From positions 186,001 to 250,000 of the forward strand of contig NZ_VFIL01000003.1 in assembly GCF_007858285.1 (NCBI RefSeq): 64,000 bases of DNA, given 5' to 3'. Every line of letters begins with the position of its first letter. Position 1 is the stretch's first letter. This DNA is from Pseudomonas brenneri. GTDB lineage: Bacteria; Pseudomonadota; Gammaproteobacteria; Pseudomonadales; Pseudomonadaceae. Shown here in pieces: positions 25,837-35,306 of this stretch. The notes under the pieces are model-generated. The model did no database searches, was not told the origin of the DNA, and saw only the letters and a program-made list of their open reading frames with translations. The position numbers and the translations under genes are program-made.

Positions 25837-26679
25837 TCAATTGATAGCTTGGCTGCGGCGCGAAGCCGGCAGCAGTTTGGCAATGGGTTCGGCACTCGCG
25901 GTGTGCTGGCCGAAGTTGGCGTTATAGGTGGCGATGATCTCGCCGGCGATGGAGATGGCGATTTCCACCGGCAATTTGCCCTTCACCTCGGTGAGGCCCA
26001 TGGGGCAGCGCATGCGTTGCAACTGTGCGGCCTCGAAGCCGCGCTCGCGCAGGCGGTGTTCAAACTTGACGCGCTTGGTCTGCGAGCCGATCAGGCCGAA
26101 GTAGGCAAAATCATTGCGCTTGAGCAGGGCGGCGGTCAGTTCCAGGTCGAGCTGATGATTGTGGGTCATGACGATGCAATAACTGCCGGCGGGCAGGTCG
26201 GCAATTTCATCCACCGGCTCTTCGCTGACGATTTTACGCACGCCCGGGGGGATATGCTCCGGGAATTCCTGTTCCCGCGAGTCAATCCAGCGCACCCGGC
26301 ACGGCAGGCTCGCCAGCAGCGGCACCAGCGCGCGACCGACATGGCCGGCGCCGAATACGGCAATCTGTGCCTGCACCTGGCCCATGGGCTCGAACAGCAG
26401 CACGGTCACGCCGCCACAGCATTGGCCGAGGCTGGCCCCCAGGCTGAAGCGCTCCAGGTGGGTGTTGTGCTGGCCACGCACGAGCATGTCGCGGGCGATC
26501 TGCATCGCCTTGTATTCCAGGTGGCCGCCGCCGATGGTGTCGAAGGTGTGACTGGCGCTGACCACCATCTTGGAGCCTGAGTTGCGCGGCGTGGAGCCGA
26601 GCTCTTCGATGATGGTCACCAGCACGCAGGGTTCGCCCTGGGTTTGCAGGTTGGCGAGGGCGCTGATCCAGTTGTTCAT
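25837..26679 (-). CDS. xdhC: Xanthine dehydrogenase accessory protein (MoCo sulfuration/insertion)
   Basis: 280 residues. It has the XdhC/CoxF pattern: LVTIIEELGSTPRNSGSKMV near 20, GGGHLEYKAMQIARDML near 58, GQCCGGVTVLLFEP near 95, then a Rossmann-like domain with AVFGAGHVGRALVPLL near 115 and YFGLIGSQTKRVKFEHRL near 195. XdhC binds molybdenum cofactor and promotes its sulfuration before insertion into the XdhAB enzyme. Start MNNWISALANLQ is preceded by GAGGT; the upstream open frame crosses a REP pair and is not coding. Confidence 0.94.
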   Translation of the reverse strand: MNNWISALANLQTQGEPCVLVTIIEELGSTPRNSGSKMVVSASHTFDTIGGGHLEYKAMQIARDMLVRGQHNTHLERFSLGASLGQCCGGVTVLLFEPMGQVQAQIAVFGAGHVGRALVPLLASLPCRVRWIDSREQEFPEHIPPGVRKIVSEEPVDEIADLPAGSYCIVMTHNHQLDLELTAALLKRNDFAYFGLIGSQTKRVKFEHRLRERGFEAAQLQRMRCPMGLTEVKGKLPVEIAISIAGEIIATYNANFGQHTASAEPIAKLLPASRRSQAIN

Positions 26680-26713
26680 GTCTACCTCAACATTTCTGTT
26701 GTCAGTTCGGCCG

Positions 26714-26782
26714 TCTTCGCGAGCAAGCCCGCTCCCACAGGGGAATGCATTCCAAATGTGGGAGCGGGCTTGCTCGCGAAGG
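26714..26782. repeat. Pair of REP units, inverted, between xdhB and xdhC
   Basis: CTTCGCGAGCAAGCCCGCTCC and, 20 bases on, its reverse complement GGAGCGGGCTTGCTCGCGAA. It lies within the 115-base gap between two genes that otherwise look like one operon, so it may act as a 3' stabiliser of the xdhAB message. Confidence 0.8.
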
Positions 26783-26794
26783 CAGCACCTCGGT

Positions 26795-29194
26795 CTAGAG
26801 CGAAGCCATCTCGGCCTGTGCCTCAACCGCCTTCGCCGCCTGCAACTGGCGCATCTGCTCGCACCCCCACAACACCCGCTCCGGCGTGGCCGGCGCATCG
26901 ATCTTCGGTTGATGGCGATAGTCACCCAGGCTCGCCACCGCATCCTTGATCGCGCACCACGAGGCAATCCCGAGCATGAACGGCGGCTCGCCCACGGCCT
27001 TGGAGTGGAACACCGTGTCCTCCGGGTTCTTGCGGTTTTCCACCAGCTTCACCCGCAAATCCAGCGGCATGTCCGCCACCGCCGGGATCTTGTAGCTGGC
27101 CGGGCCGTTGGTCATCAGCTTGCCCTTGTTGTTCCACACCAGCTCTTCCATGGTCAGCCAGCCCATGCCCTGGATAAAACCGCCCTCGACCTGGCCGATA
27201 TCGATGGCCGGGTTCAGCGAGGCGCCCACATCATGGAGGATGTCGGTGCGCAGCATCTTGTATTCACCGGTCAGGGTATCGACGATCACTTCGCAGCAGG
27301 CCGCGCCGAAGGCGAAGTAGTAGAACGGCCGCCCTCGTGCCTGGCTGCGGTCATAGAAGATTTTCGGGGTTTTGTAGAACCCGGTGCTCGACAGCGAGAC
27401 CTGGGCGAAATACGCCTGCTGGATCAGTTCCTCAAAGGTCAGGATCTGCTCACGCACCCGCACATGGCCGTTGTGGAACTCAACATCCGCCTCGCTGACG
27501 TCGTACTTGCGCGCGGCAAATTCCACCAGGCGCTGCTTGATGGTCTCGGCGGCATTCTGCGCGGCCTTGCCGTTGAGGTCGGCGCCGCTGGATGCGGCGG
27601 TCGGCGAGGTGTTGGGCACCTTGTCGGTGTTGGTCGCGGTGATCTGCACCCGGTCGATTTCCACCTGGAAGATCTCGGCCACCACTTGCGCGACCTTGAT
27701 GTTCAAACCCTGGCCCATTTCGGTGCCGCCGTGGTTCAAGTGGATGCTGCCGTCGGTGTAGATATGGATCAAGGCGCCGGCCTGGTTGAGGAAGCTGGCG
27801 GTAAACGAAATGCCGAACTTGACCGGGGTCAGCGCCAGGCCTTTTTTCAGGATCGGGCTGTTGGCGTTATAGCGGCGAATGGCTTCGCGGCGCTCGGCGT
27901 ATTGGCTGCTGGCTTCCAGTTCGGCAGTCATTTCTTCGAGCATGTTGTGCTCGACGGTCTGGTAGTAATGGGTGACGTTGCGTTCGGTCTTGCCGTAGTA
28001 GTTGGCCTTGCGCACGGCCAGTGGGTCCAGCGCCAGATGGCGGGCGATGGCGTCCATCACTTCCTCGATGGCCACCATGCCTTGCGGGCCACCGAAGCCA
28101 CGGTACGCGGTGTTGGACGCGGTGTTGGTCTTGCAGCGATGGCCATTGACCGTGGCATCGCCCAGGTAATACGAGTTGTCGGAGTGGAACATCGCACGGT
28201 CGACAATCGAGTTGGACAGGTCCGGCGAACAGCCGCAGTTACCTGCCAGGTCCAGATTGATCCCATGCAGACGCCCGCTGTCGTCGAAGCCCACGTCGTA
28301 TTCGATATAGAAGGGGTGGCGCTTGCCGGTCATCAGCATGTCTTCGACGCGCGGCAGGCGCATCTTGGTCGGCTGGCCGGTCAGGCGCGCCACCACCGCA
28401 CACAGGCATGCAGGGCTGGCGGCCTGGGTTTCCTTGCCGCCAAACCCACCGCCCATGCGGCGCATATCAACGACGATCTTGTTCATCGACACGTCGAGGA
28501 CTTCGGCCACCAGCTTCTGCACTTCGGTGGGGTTCTGGGTGGAGCAGTAGACGATCATGCCGCCGTCTTCGGTGGGCATCACCGAAGAGATCTGGGTTTC
28601 CAGGTAGAAGTGTTCCTGGCCGCCGATATGCAGGGTGCCCTGGATACGGTTTTTCGCGCTCGCCAGGGCGCCTGCCGAATCACCGCGCTGGTGGGTGTGG
28701 CTGTCCAGTACGAAATGTTTTTTGCGAAAGGCCTCGACCACATCCAGCACCGGTTCCAGGTCTTCGTATTCGATCACCGCCGCCATGGCGGCCTTGCGCG
28801 CGGTTTCCAGGTCGCGGGCGGCCACGGCCAGCACCACCTGGCCGACGAACTGCACGGTGTCGATGGCCAGCAACGGGTCGCCGGGCATCAGCGGGCCGAT
28901 GTCTTTCAGGCCCGGCACGTCTTCGTGGGTGATGACGATGCGCACACCCTCGAAGGCGTAGCAGGGCGCGGTGTCGATACTGAGGATTTTGGCGTGGGCG
29001 CGGTCGGACATGCGCGCATACAGGTGTAGCTGATTGGGGAATTCCAGGCGGTCATCGATGTATTGCGCTTCGCCCGACACGTGTTTGGCGGCGCTGTCGT
29101 GCTTGACGCTGCGCCCGACTCCGCTCGTCAGGTCCTGGGCAAACAGTTCGGCCATTTCGGCTTGGGTTTTTACCACGGCGTGATGGTTAGACAT
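26795..29194 (-). CDS. xdhB: Xanthine dehydrogenase, molybdopterin-binding large subunit
   Basis: 799-residue catalytic subunit that oxidises hypoxanthine and xanthine to uric acid. It shows the xanthine oxidase-family aldehyde-oxidase domains: GEAQYIDDRLEFPNQLHLYA near 45, the second domain GGFGGKETQAAS near 255, NTAYRGFGGPQGM near 355, and HLNHGGTEMGQGLNIKVAQ near 490. The active-site loop KAVGEPPFMLGIA near 730 carries the catalytic glutamate. Overlaps xdhA by eight bases. A very long open frame on the opposite strand is a codon-bias shadow. Confidence 0.96.
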   Translation of the reverse strand: MSNHHAVVKTQAEMAELFAQDLTSGVGRSVKHDSAAKHVSGEAQYIDDRLEFPNQLHLYARMSDRAHAKILSIDTAPCYAFEGVRIVITHEDVPGLKDIGPLMPGDPLLAIDTVQFVGQVVLAVAARDLETARKAAMAAVIEYEDLEPVLDVVEAFRKKHFVLDSHTHQRGDSAGALASAKNRIQGTLHIGGQEHFYLETQISSVMPTEDGGMIVYCSTQNPTEVQKLVAEVLDVSMNKIVVDMRRMGGGFGGKETQAASPACLCAVVARLTGQPTKMRLPRVEDMLMTGKRHPFYIEYDVGFDDSGRLHGINLDLAGNCGCSPDLSNSIVDRAMFHSDNSYYLGDATVNGHRCKTNTASNTAYRGFGGPQGMVAIEEVMDAIARHLALDPLAVRKANYYGKTERNVTHYYQTVEHNMLEEMTAELEASSQYAERREAIRRYNANSPILKKGLALTPVKFGISFTASFLNQAGALIHIYTDGSIHLNHGGTEMGQGLNIKVAQVVAEIFQVEIDRVQITATNTDKVPNTSPTAASSGADLNGKAAQNAAETIKQRLVEFAARKYDVSEADVEFHNGHVRVREQILTFEELIQQAYFAQVSLSSTGFYKTPKIFYDRSQARGRPFYYFAFGAACCEVIVDTLTGEYKMLRTDILHDVGASLNPAIDIGQVEGGFIQGMGWLTMEELVWNNKGKLMTNGPASYKIPAVADMPLDLRVKLVENRKNPEDTVFHSKAVGEPPFMLGIASWCAIKDAVASLGDYRHQPKIDAPATPERVLWGCEQMRQLQAAKAVEAQAEMASL

Positions 29195-30635
29195 AAGCGG
29201 TCACCCGAGTCTCGATGTGTGGCGTTTGCAGTTCGATGAAGTATTTGCGTAGCAGGTTCTGTGCGCTGAGCAGGCGGTATTCCTTGCTCGCCCGGAAGTC
29301 CGACAGCGGGGTGAAGTCCTCGGCCAGGGCGGCGCAGGCTTTCTCCACGGTGGCGGCGTTCCAGGTGGCGCCGATCAGTACCGTTTCACAGTGTTTCGCA
29401 CGTTTGGGCGTGGCCGCCATACCGCCGAAGGCGACACGGGCATCGCTGATCACCCCGTTGTCGATCTTCAGGTTGAAGGCTGCGCACACCGCAGAAATGT
29501 CATCGTCCAGGCGTTTGGAAACCTTGTAGGCGCGAAACAGCGCGTGGCCCTTGGGCACGATGATTTTCTCGATGAACTCGCTGTCCTGGCGGGCGGTGAC
29601 GCGGTAGTCGATGAAATAGTCTTCCAGGGCCAGGGTACGGCGCACGTTGCCCTTGCACAGCACGATCTGCGCGCCGAGGGCGATCAGCAGCGGCGGCGAG
29701 TCACCGATCGGCGAGGCGTTGCCGATGTTGCCGCCGAGGGTGCCCTGGTTGCGGATTTGCAAGGAGGCGAAGCGGTGCAGCAGGTCGCCGAAGTCCGGGT
29801 ATTCGTGGTGCAGTGCGCCGTAGCAGTCGGAGAGGGCGGTGGCGGCGCCGATTTCCAGGCGGTCGTCAAAGGTCTCGATGCGCTTCATGGCCTCAATGTT
29901 GCCGACGTAGATCATCACCGGCAGCACCCGGTGGAACTGGGTGACTTCCAGCGCCAGGTCGGTGCCGCCGGCCAGCAGCCGGGCTTGAGGGTAGGCATCG
30001 TAGAGGTCGGCCAGGTCGGCGACGGTCAGGGGCACCAGGCAGCGTTTGTCGCCGCTGTTCAGCTCGCCGGTCTGGGTCGGTGCGATGGCCTTGAGGCGGG
30101 CGATGGTCTGCGCCTCGCGGCTGTCGAACTGGTCCTGGGGTTTGTTGCAGCAGGCTTGTTCGGCGGCGGCCAGGATCGGGCGGTAGCCGGTACAGCGGCA
30201 CAGGTTGCCGGCCAGGGCTTCGTGGGCCTTGGCACTGTCCGGGGCGTCGCTGTTCTTTTGCAGGGCGAACAGCGACATCACAAAACCAGGCGTGCAGAAA
30301 CCACACTGCGAGCCATGGCACTCGACCATGGCCTGTTGCACGCTGTGCAGTTGACCCTGGTGCTTGAGGTCTTCGACAGTGATCAGTTGCTTGCCGTGCA
30401 GGGACGAGACAAAGGTCAGGCACGAATTGAGGCTGCGATAGCGAATCTGCTCGGCGCCCTGTTCGTCACTATGCAGTTCGCCGACCACCACGGTGCAGGC
30501 GCCACAGTCACCGCTGGCGCAGCCTTCCTTGGTACCGGATTTGCCCAGGTGCTCACGCAGGTAGTTGAGCACAGTCAGGTTCGGGTCCAGGGCATGCTCG
30601 CTACGGAGTTCCTGGTTAAGTAAAAACTGGATCAC
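29187..30635 (-). CDS. xdhA: Xanthine dehydrogenase, small subunit ([2Fe-2S] and FAD)
   Basis: 482 residues. Residues 1-165 carry two [2Fe-2S] clusters: CASGDCGACTVVVGE near 41, and CGFCTPGFVMSLFALQ near 112 with LAGNLCRCTGYRPI near 145. Residues ~195-370 are the FAD domain (LLAGGTDLALEVTQ; TLGGNIGNASPIGDSPPLLI). The C-terminal ~100 residues are the CO-dehydrogenase flavoprotein tail. It transfers electrons from XdhB to NAD+. First gene of the xdh operon, divergent from the 30903 GntR regulator across a 267-base region with tandem operators. Confidence 0.96.
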   Translation of the reverse strand: MIQFLLNQELRSEHALDPNLTVLNYLREHLGKSGTKEGCASGDCGACTVVVGELHSDEQGAEQIRYRSLNSCLTFVSSLHGKQLITVEDLKHQGQLHSVQQAMVECHGSQCGFCTPGFVMSLFALQKNSDAPDSAKAHEALAGNLCRCTGYRPILAAAEQACCNKPQDQFDSREAQTIARLKAIAPTQTGELNSGDKRCLVPLTVADLADLYDAYPQARLLAGGTDLALEVTQFHRVLPVMIYVGNIEAMKRIETFDDRLEIGAATALSDCYGALHHEYPDFGDLLHRFASLQIRNQGTLGGNIGNASPIGDSPPLLIALGAQIVLCKGNVRRTLALEDYFIDYRVTARQDSEFIEKIIVPKGHALFRAYKVSKRLDDDISAVCAAFNLKIDNGVISDARVAFGGMAATPKRAKHCETVLIGATWNAATVEKACAALAEDFTPLSDFRASKEYRLLSAQNLLRKYFIELQTPHIETRVTAYV

Positions 30636-30902
30636 GGAAGGCCTCGCAGACTCATTATTGTTGTTAACCGCTTTGCGCCGAATCTAGTCATGTCTGACTT
30701 TTCGGTCAATGATTTTCTGACCTAAGGGTCAAAAAAGTGCGATTGCAACACCTTTGATTATGGTTCATATCCCTGTAACCACCGTTTTCAGCGGCGCCTG
30801 GGCTTTATCGTCTGCTTATTTCATGCCAAATTCGGCGTTGTGGGCCCAGCGATTGCGCTACACTGCCGCCCTTGTACCGATAGAAGATTTTGAAGGGAAA
30901 AC
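30636..30902. other. Divergent promoter region between xdhA and GntR regulator
   Basis: 267 bases, AT-richer than neighbours, with two matching dyads (separate entry). No open frame of interest. It should contain the promoters of xdhA (minus) and of the GntR gene (plus). Confidence 0.6.
30695..30731. promoter_or_regulatory. Tandem operator-like dyads TGACY-N4-GGTCA
   Basis: TGACTTTTCGGTCA at 30695-30708 and TGACCTAAGGGTCA at 30718-30731: the same 5-4-5 dyad twice, 23 bases start to start (about two helical turns). Likely binding sites for the divergently encoded GntR regulator controlling xdhA. Confidence 0.6.
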
Positions 30903-31562
30903 ATGACGTTCAAGGCGCCGGACAGTCTCGCCGAGCAAATCGCTCACCACCTCGCCGAACGCATTATCCGCGGCGACCTTAAGCCTGGGGAGCGGATCCA
31001 GGAGCAGAAAGTCACGCTGGCACTCAATGTCAGCCGTGGCTCCGTGCGCGAAGCCTTGCTGATCCTTGAGCGGCGGCATTTGATTGCCATCCTGCCGCGC
31101 CGTGGCGCCCACGTCACCGAACTCACCGCGCACAAGGTGCAGAGCCTGTGCACACTGATGAGCGAGCTGTACATCCTGCTGGGCAATGCGGTTGCCGACG
31201 GTTGGCAGACCCAGGCCGACATGGCGCCGTTCATACAGATCCAGCAACGCCTGGTGAGCAACTTCGAACGCCAGGACATCCGTGCCTTTGTCGAAGAGTG
31301 CTTCAACGTGATGCGCGCCGCGTACCCTTTCGCCAATAACCCGTACTTGCAGGAAACAGTCGAGAACCTGCAGCCGGCGATGAACCGTGCCTATTACCTG
31401 GCCCTGGATCAGCGCAAGGCGTCCATGAGCGAGTACCTGGCGCTGTTCGAGCAACTGCTCGCCGCCGTTCTTGCCCGTGACCTGCCGCAGATCCGAAAGG
31501 TGCTCTCGGCTTACTGCCAGCGCAGTGCCACGTTGGTCATCGCAGCCCTGGCGGACGCCTAA
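30903..31562 (+). CDS. GntR-family (FadR/FCD) transcriptional regulator
   Basis: 219 residues. Winged helix in residues ~8-75 (IIRGDLKPGERIQEQKVTL, NVSRGSVREALLILERRHL, LPRRGAHVTELT) and a helical FCD-type domain after that (FVEECFNVMRAAYPFANNPY). Divergent from xdhA, so the obvious target is xanthine dehydrogenase. Preceded by GAAGGGAAAAC. Its stop is two bases from the smc start, so the two are likely on one transcript. Confidence 0.88.
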   Translation: MTFKAPDSLAEQIAHHLAERIIRGDLKPGERIQEQKVTLALNVSRGSVREALLILERRHLIAILPRRGAHVTELTAHKVQSLCTLMSELYILLGNAVADGWQTQADMAPFIQIQQRLVSNFERQDIRAFVEECFNVMRAAYPFANNPYLQETVENLQPAMNRAYYLALDQRKASMSEYLALFEQLLAAVLARDLPQIRKVLSAYCQRSATLVIAALADA

Positions 31563-31564
31563 GC

Positions 31565-34500
31565 GTGCGGCTCAAGTGCATCAAACTGGCGGGGTTCAAA
31601 TCCTTCGTCGACCCGACCACGGTGAACTTCCCCAGTAATATGGCGGCAGTGGTCGGGCCCAATGGTTGCGGCAAGTCGAACATCATCGACGCCGTCCGTT
31701 GGGTGATGGGCGAGAGCTCGGCAAAGAACCTGCGTGGCGAGTCGATGACCGACGTCATCTTCAACGGCTCCACCAGCCGCAAGCCGGTAAGCCAGGCCAG
31801 CATCGAACTGGTGTTCGACAACTCCGACGGCACGCTGATTGGCGAGTATGCGGCGTATGCGGAAATTTCCATCCGCCGCAAAGTGACGCGCGACAGCCAG
31901 AACAGTTACTTCCTCAACGGCACCAAGTGCCGCCGCCGGGACATTACCGACATCTTCCTCGGCACCGGCCTGGGCCCGCGCAGCTACTCGATCATCGAGC
32001 AGGGCATGATCTCCAAGCTGATCGAAGCCAAGCCTGAGGACTTGCGCAACTTTATCGAGGAAGCGGCCGGCATCTCCAAGTACAAGGAGCGCCGCCGCGA
32101 GACTGAAAACCGCATCCGCCGCACCCACGAGAACCTGGCACGCCTGACCGACCTGCGTGAAGAGCTGGAGCGCCAGTTGGAGCGCTTGCACCGCCAGGCC
32201 CAGGCCGCCGAAAAATACCAGGAATACAAAGGCGAAGAACGCCAGCTCAAGGCGCAACTTTCGGCGCTGCGCTGGCAGGCCTTGAATGACCAGGTGGGCC
32301 AGCGCGAAGCGATCATCGGCACCCAGGAAATCAGCTTCGAGGCCCTGGTGGCCGAGCAGCGCAATGCCGATGCGAGCATCGAGCGCCTGCGCGACGGTCA
32401 CCATGACCTGTCCGAGCGCTTCAACCTGGTGCAGGGACGCTTCTATTCGGTGGGCGGCGACATTGCGCGGGTCGAGCAGAGCATCCAGCACGGCCAGCAG
32501 CGTTTGCGCCAGTTGCAGGATGACTTGAAGGAAGCGGAACGGGCGCGCCTGGAAACCGAATCCCACCTGGGGCATGACCGCACCTTGCTGCTGACCCTTG
32601 GGGAGGAGTTGGACATGCTCACCCCCGAGCAGGCAATCACCAGCGCTGCTGCTGAAGAAGCCGCCGCCGCCCTGGAAGAATCCGAAACCACCATGCACGG
32701 CTGGCAGGAGCAGTGGGACGCTTTCAACCTGCGCTCCGCCGAACCGCGTCGCCAGGCTGAGGTGCAGCAATCGCGCATCCAGCAACTGGAAACCAGCATG
32801 GAGCGCCTGGCCGAGCGCCAGCGCCGGGTCCTGGAGGAGCGCGCGTTGCTCGCCGCTGCCCCGGAAGATGCGGCGATCATGGCGTTGAGCGAGCAGTTGG
32901 CTGAAAGCGAAATGACCCTGGAAGAGCTGGAGGCCAGCGAAGAACAACAAGTGGAGCGCCTGGAGCAATTACGCCAGGAGCTGCACCAGGCAACCCAGGC
33001 GCAGCAGCAGGCCCAGGGGGATTTGCAGCGGCTCAACGGTCGTTTGGCATCCCTTGAAGCCTTGCAGCAGGCGGCCCTGGACCCGGGCACCGGCACCGCC
33101 GAATGGCTGCGCGACCAGCACCTGGCCGAACGCCCGCGCCTGGCCGAGGGCTTGAAGGTTGAAGCGGGCTGGGAGCTGGCGGTGGAGACCGTGCTCGGTG
33201 CCGATCTGCAGGCGGTACTGGTGGACGATTTCGCCGGGTTTGATCTGGCCGGCTTTGCCCAGGGCGATTTGCGCCTGCTCAGTCCGTCGGCTGATGGCAC
33301 CCGCGTACCGGGCAGCCTGCTGGATAAAGTCGAGGCGCAGATTGACCTGTCGCCGTGGCTGGGCCAGGTCAAGCCGGTGGATTCCCTGGAACAGGCCCTG
33401 GCAATGCGTGGCCAATTGGCCTTTGGCGAAAGCCTGATCAGCCGCGACGGCTATTGGGTTGGCCGGCACTTTTTACGGGTGCGCCGCGCCAGTGAGGCTG
33501 AAAGTGGCGTATTGGCCCGAGGCCAGGAAATCGTCAACCTGGGGGCCGAGCGTGAAGAGCGCGAGGCCACTCTGGAGTCCCTGGAAACCCAACTGCAAAC
33601 CCTGCGCGCCACCCAACGCCAGCAAGAGACCGGCCGCGAACACTTGCGCCGCCTGCTGCAGGACGAAGCGCGCCAGCAGGGCGAATTGAAAGCCCAGCTC
33701 TCGGCGAGCAAGGCCAAGGCCGAACAATTGACCCTGCGCCGTACCCGTCTCGATGAAGAAGTGGCCGAGATGGGCGAACAGCGTGCCCTCGAACACGAAC
33801 AAGTCGGCGAAGCGCGCCTGCAATTGCAGGGCGCCCTCGACAGCATGGCGCTGGACACCGAGCAGCGTGAACTGCTGCTGGCCCAGCGTGACAGCCTGCG
33901 CGAACGCCTCGACCGGGTGCGCCAGGAAGCGCGCCAGCACAAGGATCACGCCCATCAGTTGGCCGTGCGCCTCGGCTCGTTGCGGGCCCAGCACGATTCC
34001 ACGCGCCAGGCCCTTGAGCGCCTTGAAATGCAATCCGAGCGCCTGACGGAAAAACGCGAGCAGTTGAGCCTCAACCTGGAGGAGGGCGAGGCGCCGCTGG
34101 AAGAGTTGCGGCTCAAGCTTGAAGAATTGCTCGACAAGCGCATGAGCGTTGACGAAGAACTCAAGACCGCGCAAATCGCCCTGGAAGATGCTGACCGCGA
34201 ACTGCGTGATGCAGAAAAGCGCCGGACCCAGGCCGAGCAGCAATCGCAATTGATCCGCGGCCAGCTCGAACAGCAGCGCATGGAATGGCAGGCACTGACG
34301 GTGCGCCGCAAAACCCTGCAAGAGCAGTTGCTGGAAGATGGCTACGACCTGCACGGCGTACTCAATACGCTGACCGCCCAGGCCAATGAAAAAGAAGCTG
34401 AAGAAGAACTTGAGCGCATTGCTGCACGTATTCAACGTCTGGGGGCGATCAACCTCGCGGCCATCGATGAATATCAGCAGCAGTCCGAGCGTAAACGTTA

Positions 34501-35053
34501 TCTGGATGACCAGAACGCCGATCTGGTGGAAGCCCTGGACACGTTGGAAAACGTCATTCGCAAGATCGACAAGGAAACCCGCAATCGTTTCAAAGATACC
34601 TTTGATCAGATTAATGGCGGTTTACAGGCGTTATTCCCGAAAGTTTTCGGTGGTGGCAGCGCTTACTTGGAACTGACGGGCGAAGATCTACTCGATACAG
34701 GGGTAACGATCATGGCGCGGCCTCCGGGCAAGAAGAACAGCACCATCCATTTGTTGTCCGGTGGCGAGAAGGCCCTGACTGCACTGGCGCTGGTATTTGC
34801 GATCTTCAAGTTGAACCCGGCGCCGTTCTGCATGCTCGACGAAGTTGACGCGCCGCTGGATGACGCTAACGTTGGACGGTATGCCCGCCTGGTTAAAGAG
34901 ATGTCCCAGACGGTGCAGTTCATCTATATCACCCACAACAAGATCGCCATGGAAATGGCGGATCAATTGATGGGGGTGACCATGCATGAGCCGGGTTGTT
35001 CGCGACTGGTGGCGGTGGATGTTGAAGAGGCAATGGCAATGGTGGAAAGTTAG
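31565..35053 (+). CDS. smc: Chromosome segregation ATPase SMC
   Basis: 1162-residue condensin that organises and segregates the chromosome. ATPase head: Walker A GPNGCGKSNIIDAVRW near 32 and, far away, the signature LSGGEKALTALALVFAIF near 1065 with Walker B FCMLDEVDAPLDDANV near 1090. Two long coiled coils rich in E, Q, R and L (~170-500 and ~645-1000) flank the hinge (~520-640, around LVDDFAGFDLAGFAQGDLRL). The start is GTG, two bases after the GntR gene. ScpA/ScpB are not in the window. Confidence 0.97.
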   Translation: MRLKCIKLAGFKSFVDPTTVNFPSNMAAVVGPNGCGKSNIIDAVRWVMGESSAKNLRGESMTDVIFNGSTSRKPVSQASIELVFDNSDGTLIGEYAAYAEISIRRKVTRDSQNSYFLNGTKCRRRDITDIFLGTGLGPRSYSIIEQGMISKLIEAKPEDLRNFIEEAAGISKYKERRRETENRIRRTHENLARLTDLREELERQLERLHRQAQAAEKYQEYKGEERQLKAQLSALRWQALNDQVGQREAIIGTQEISFEALVAEQRNADASIERLRDGHHDLSERFNLVQGRFYSVGGDIARVEQSIQHGQQRLRQLQDDLKEAERARLETESHLGHDRTLLLTLGEELDMLTPEQAITSAAAEEAAAALEESETTMHGWQEQWDAFNLRSAEPRRQAEVQQSRIQQLETSMERLAERQRRVLEERALLAAAPEDAAIMALSEQLAESEMTLEELEASEEQQVERLEQLRQELHQATQAQQQAQGDLQRLNGRLASLEALQQAALDPGTGTAEWLRDQHLAERPRLAEGLKVEAGWELAVETVLGADLQAVLVDDFAGFDLAGFAQGDLRLLSPSADGTRVPGSLLDKVEAQIDLSPWLGQVKPVDSLEQALAMRGQLAFGESLISRDGYWVGRHFLRVRRASEAESGVLARGQEIVNLGAEREEREATLESLETQLQTLRATQRQQETGREHLRRLLQDEARQQGELKAQLSASKAKAEQLTLRRTRLDEEVAEMGEQRALEHEQVGEARLQLQGALDSMALDTEQRELLLAQRDSLRERLDRVRQEARQHKDHAHQLAVRLGSLRAQHDSTRQALERLEMQSERLTEKREQLSLNLEEGEAPLEELRLKLEELLDKRMSVDEELKTAQIALEDADRELRDAEKRRTQAEQQSQLIRGQLEQQRMEWQALTVRRKTLQEQLLEDGYDLHGVLNTLTAQANEKEAEEELERIAARIQRLGAINLAAIDEYQQQSERKRYLDDQNADLVEALDTLENVIRKIDKETRNRFKDTFDQINGGLQALFPKVFGGGSAYLELTGEDLLDTGVTIMARPPGKKNSTIHLLSGGEKALTALALVFAIFKLNPAPFCMLDEVDAPLDDANVGRYARLVKEMSQTVQFIYITHNKIAMEMADQLMGVTMHEPGCSRLVAVDVEEAMAMVES

Positions 35054-35306
35054 CGGCAAGTTGCTGGCTTCCAGCGCCAAGGGCGTCAGTTTGGGGCTTA
35101 TGGTTTGTAGCCTGATTCCTGCGCCAGCCGACACATTTTGCGCCAACTGTGTAAAGTTATCTTTGGTCGTGCTAGTTTAATGTCAATTTTTCGTATGCGT
35201 GGGCAAAACGTCAGTCAGAACATAGAGTTGGCGCCACGTTTTAAAGCGGTTTGCACGGTGCTAAACCCCTTATTTTTCAGCATTTTTTATAGAGGCAAGG
35301 GATTAC

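Noticed and set aside
26570..29029. 819-codon open frame on the plus strand opposite xdhB
   Set aside because: xdhB is certain on the minus strand from active-site and domain motifs. The antisense frame is His/Ala/Gly/Val-rich without domains, a typical by-product of GC-rich third codon positions.
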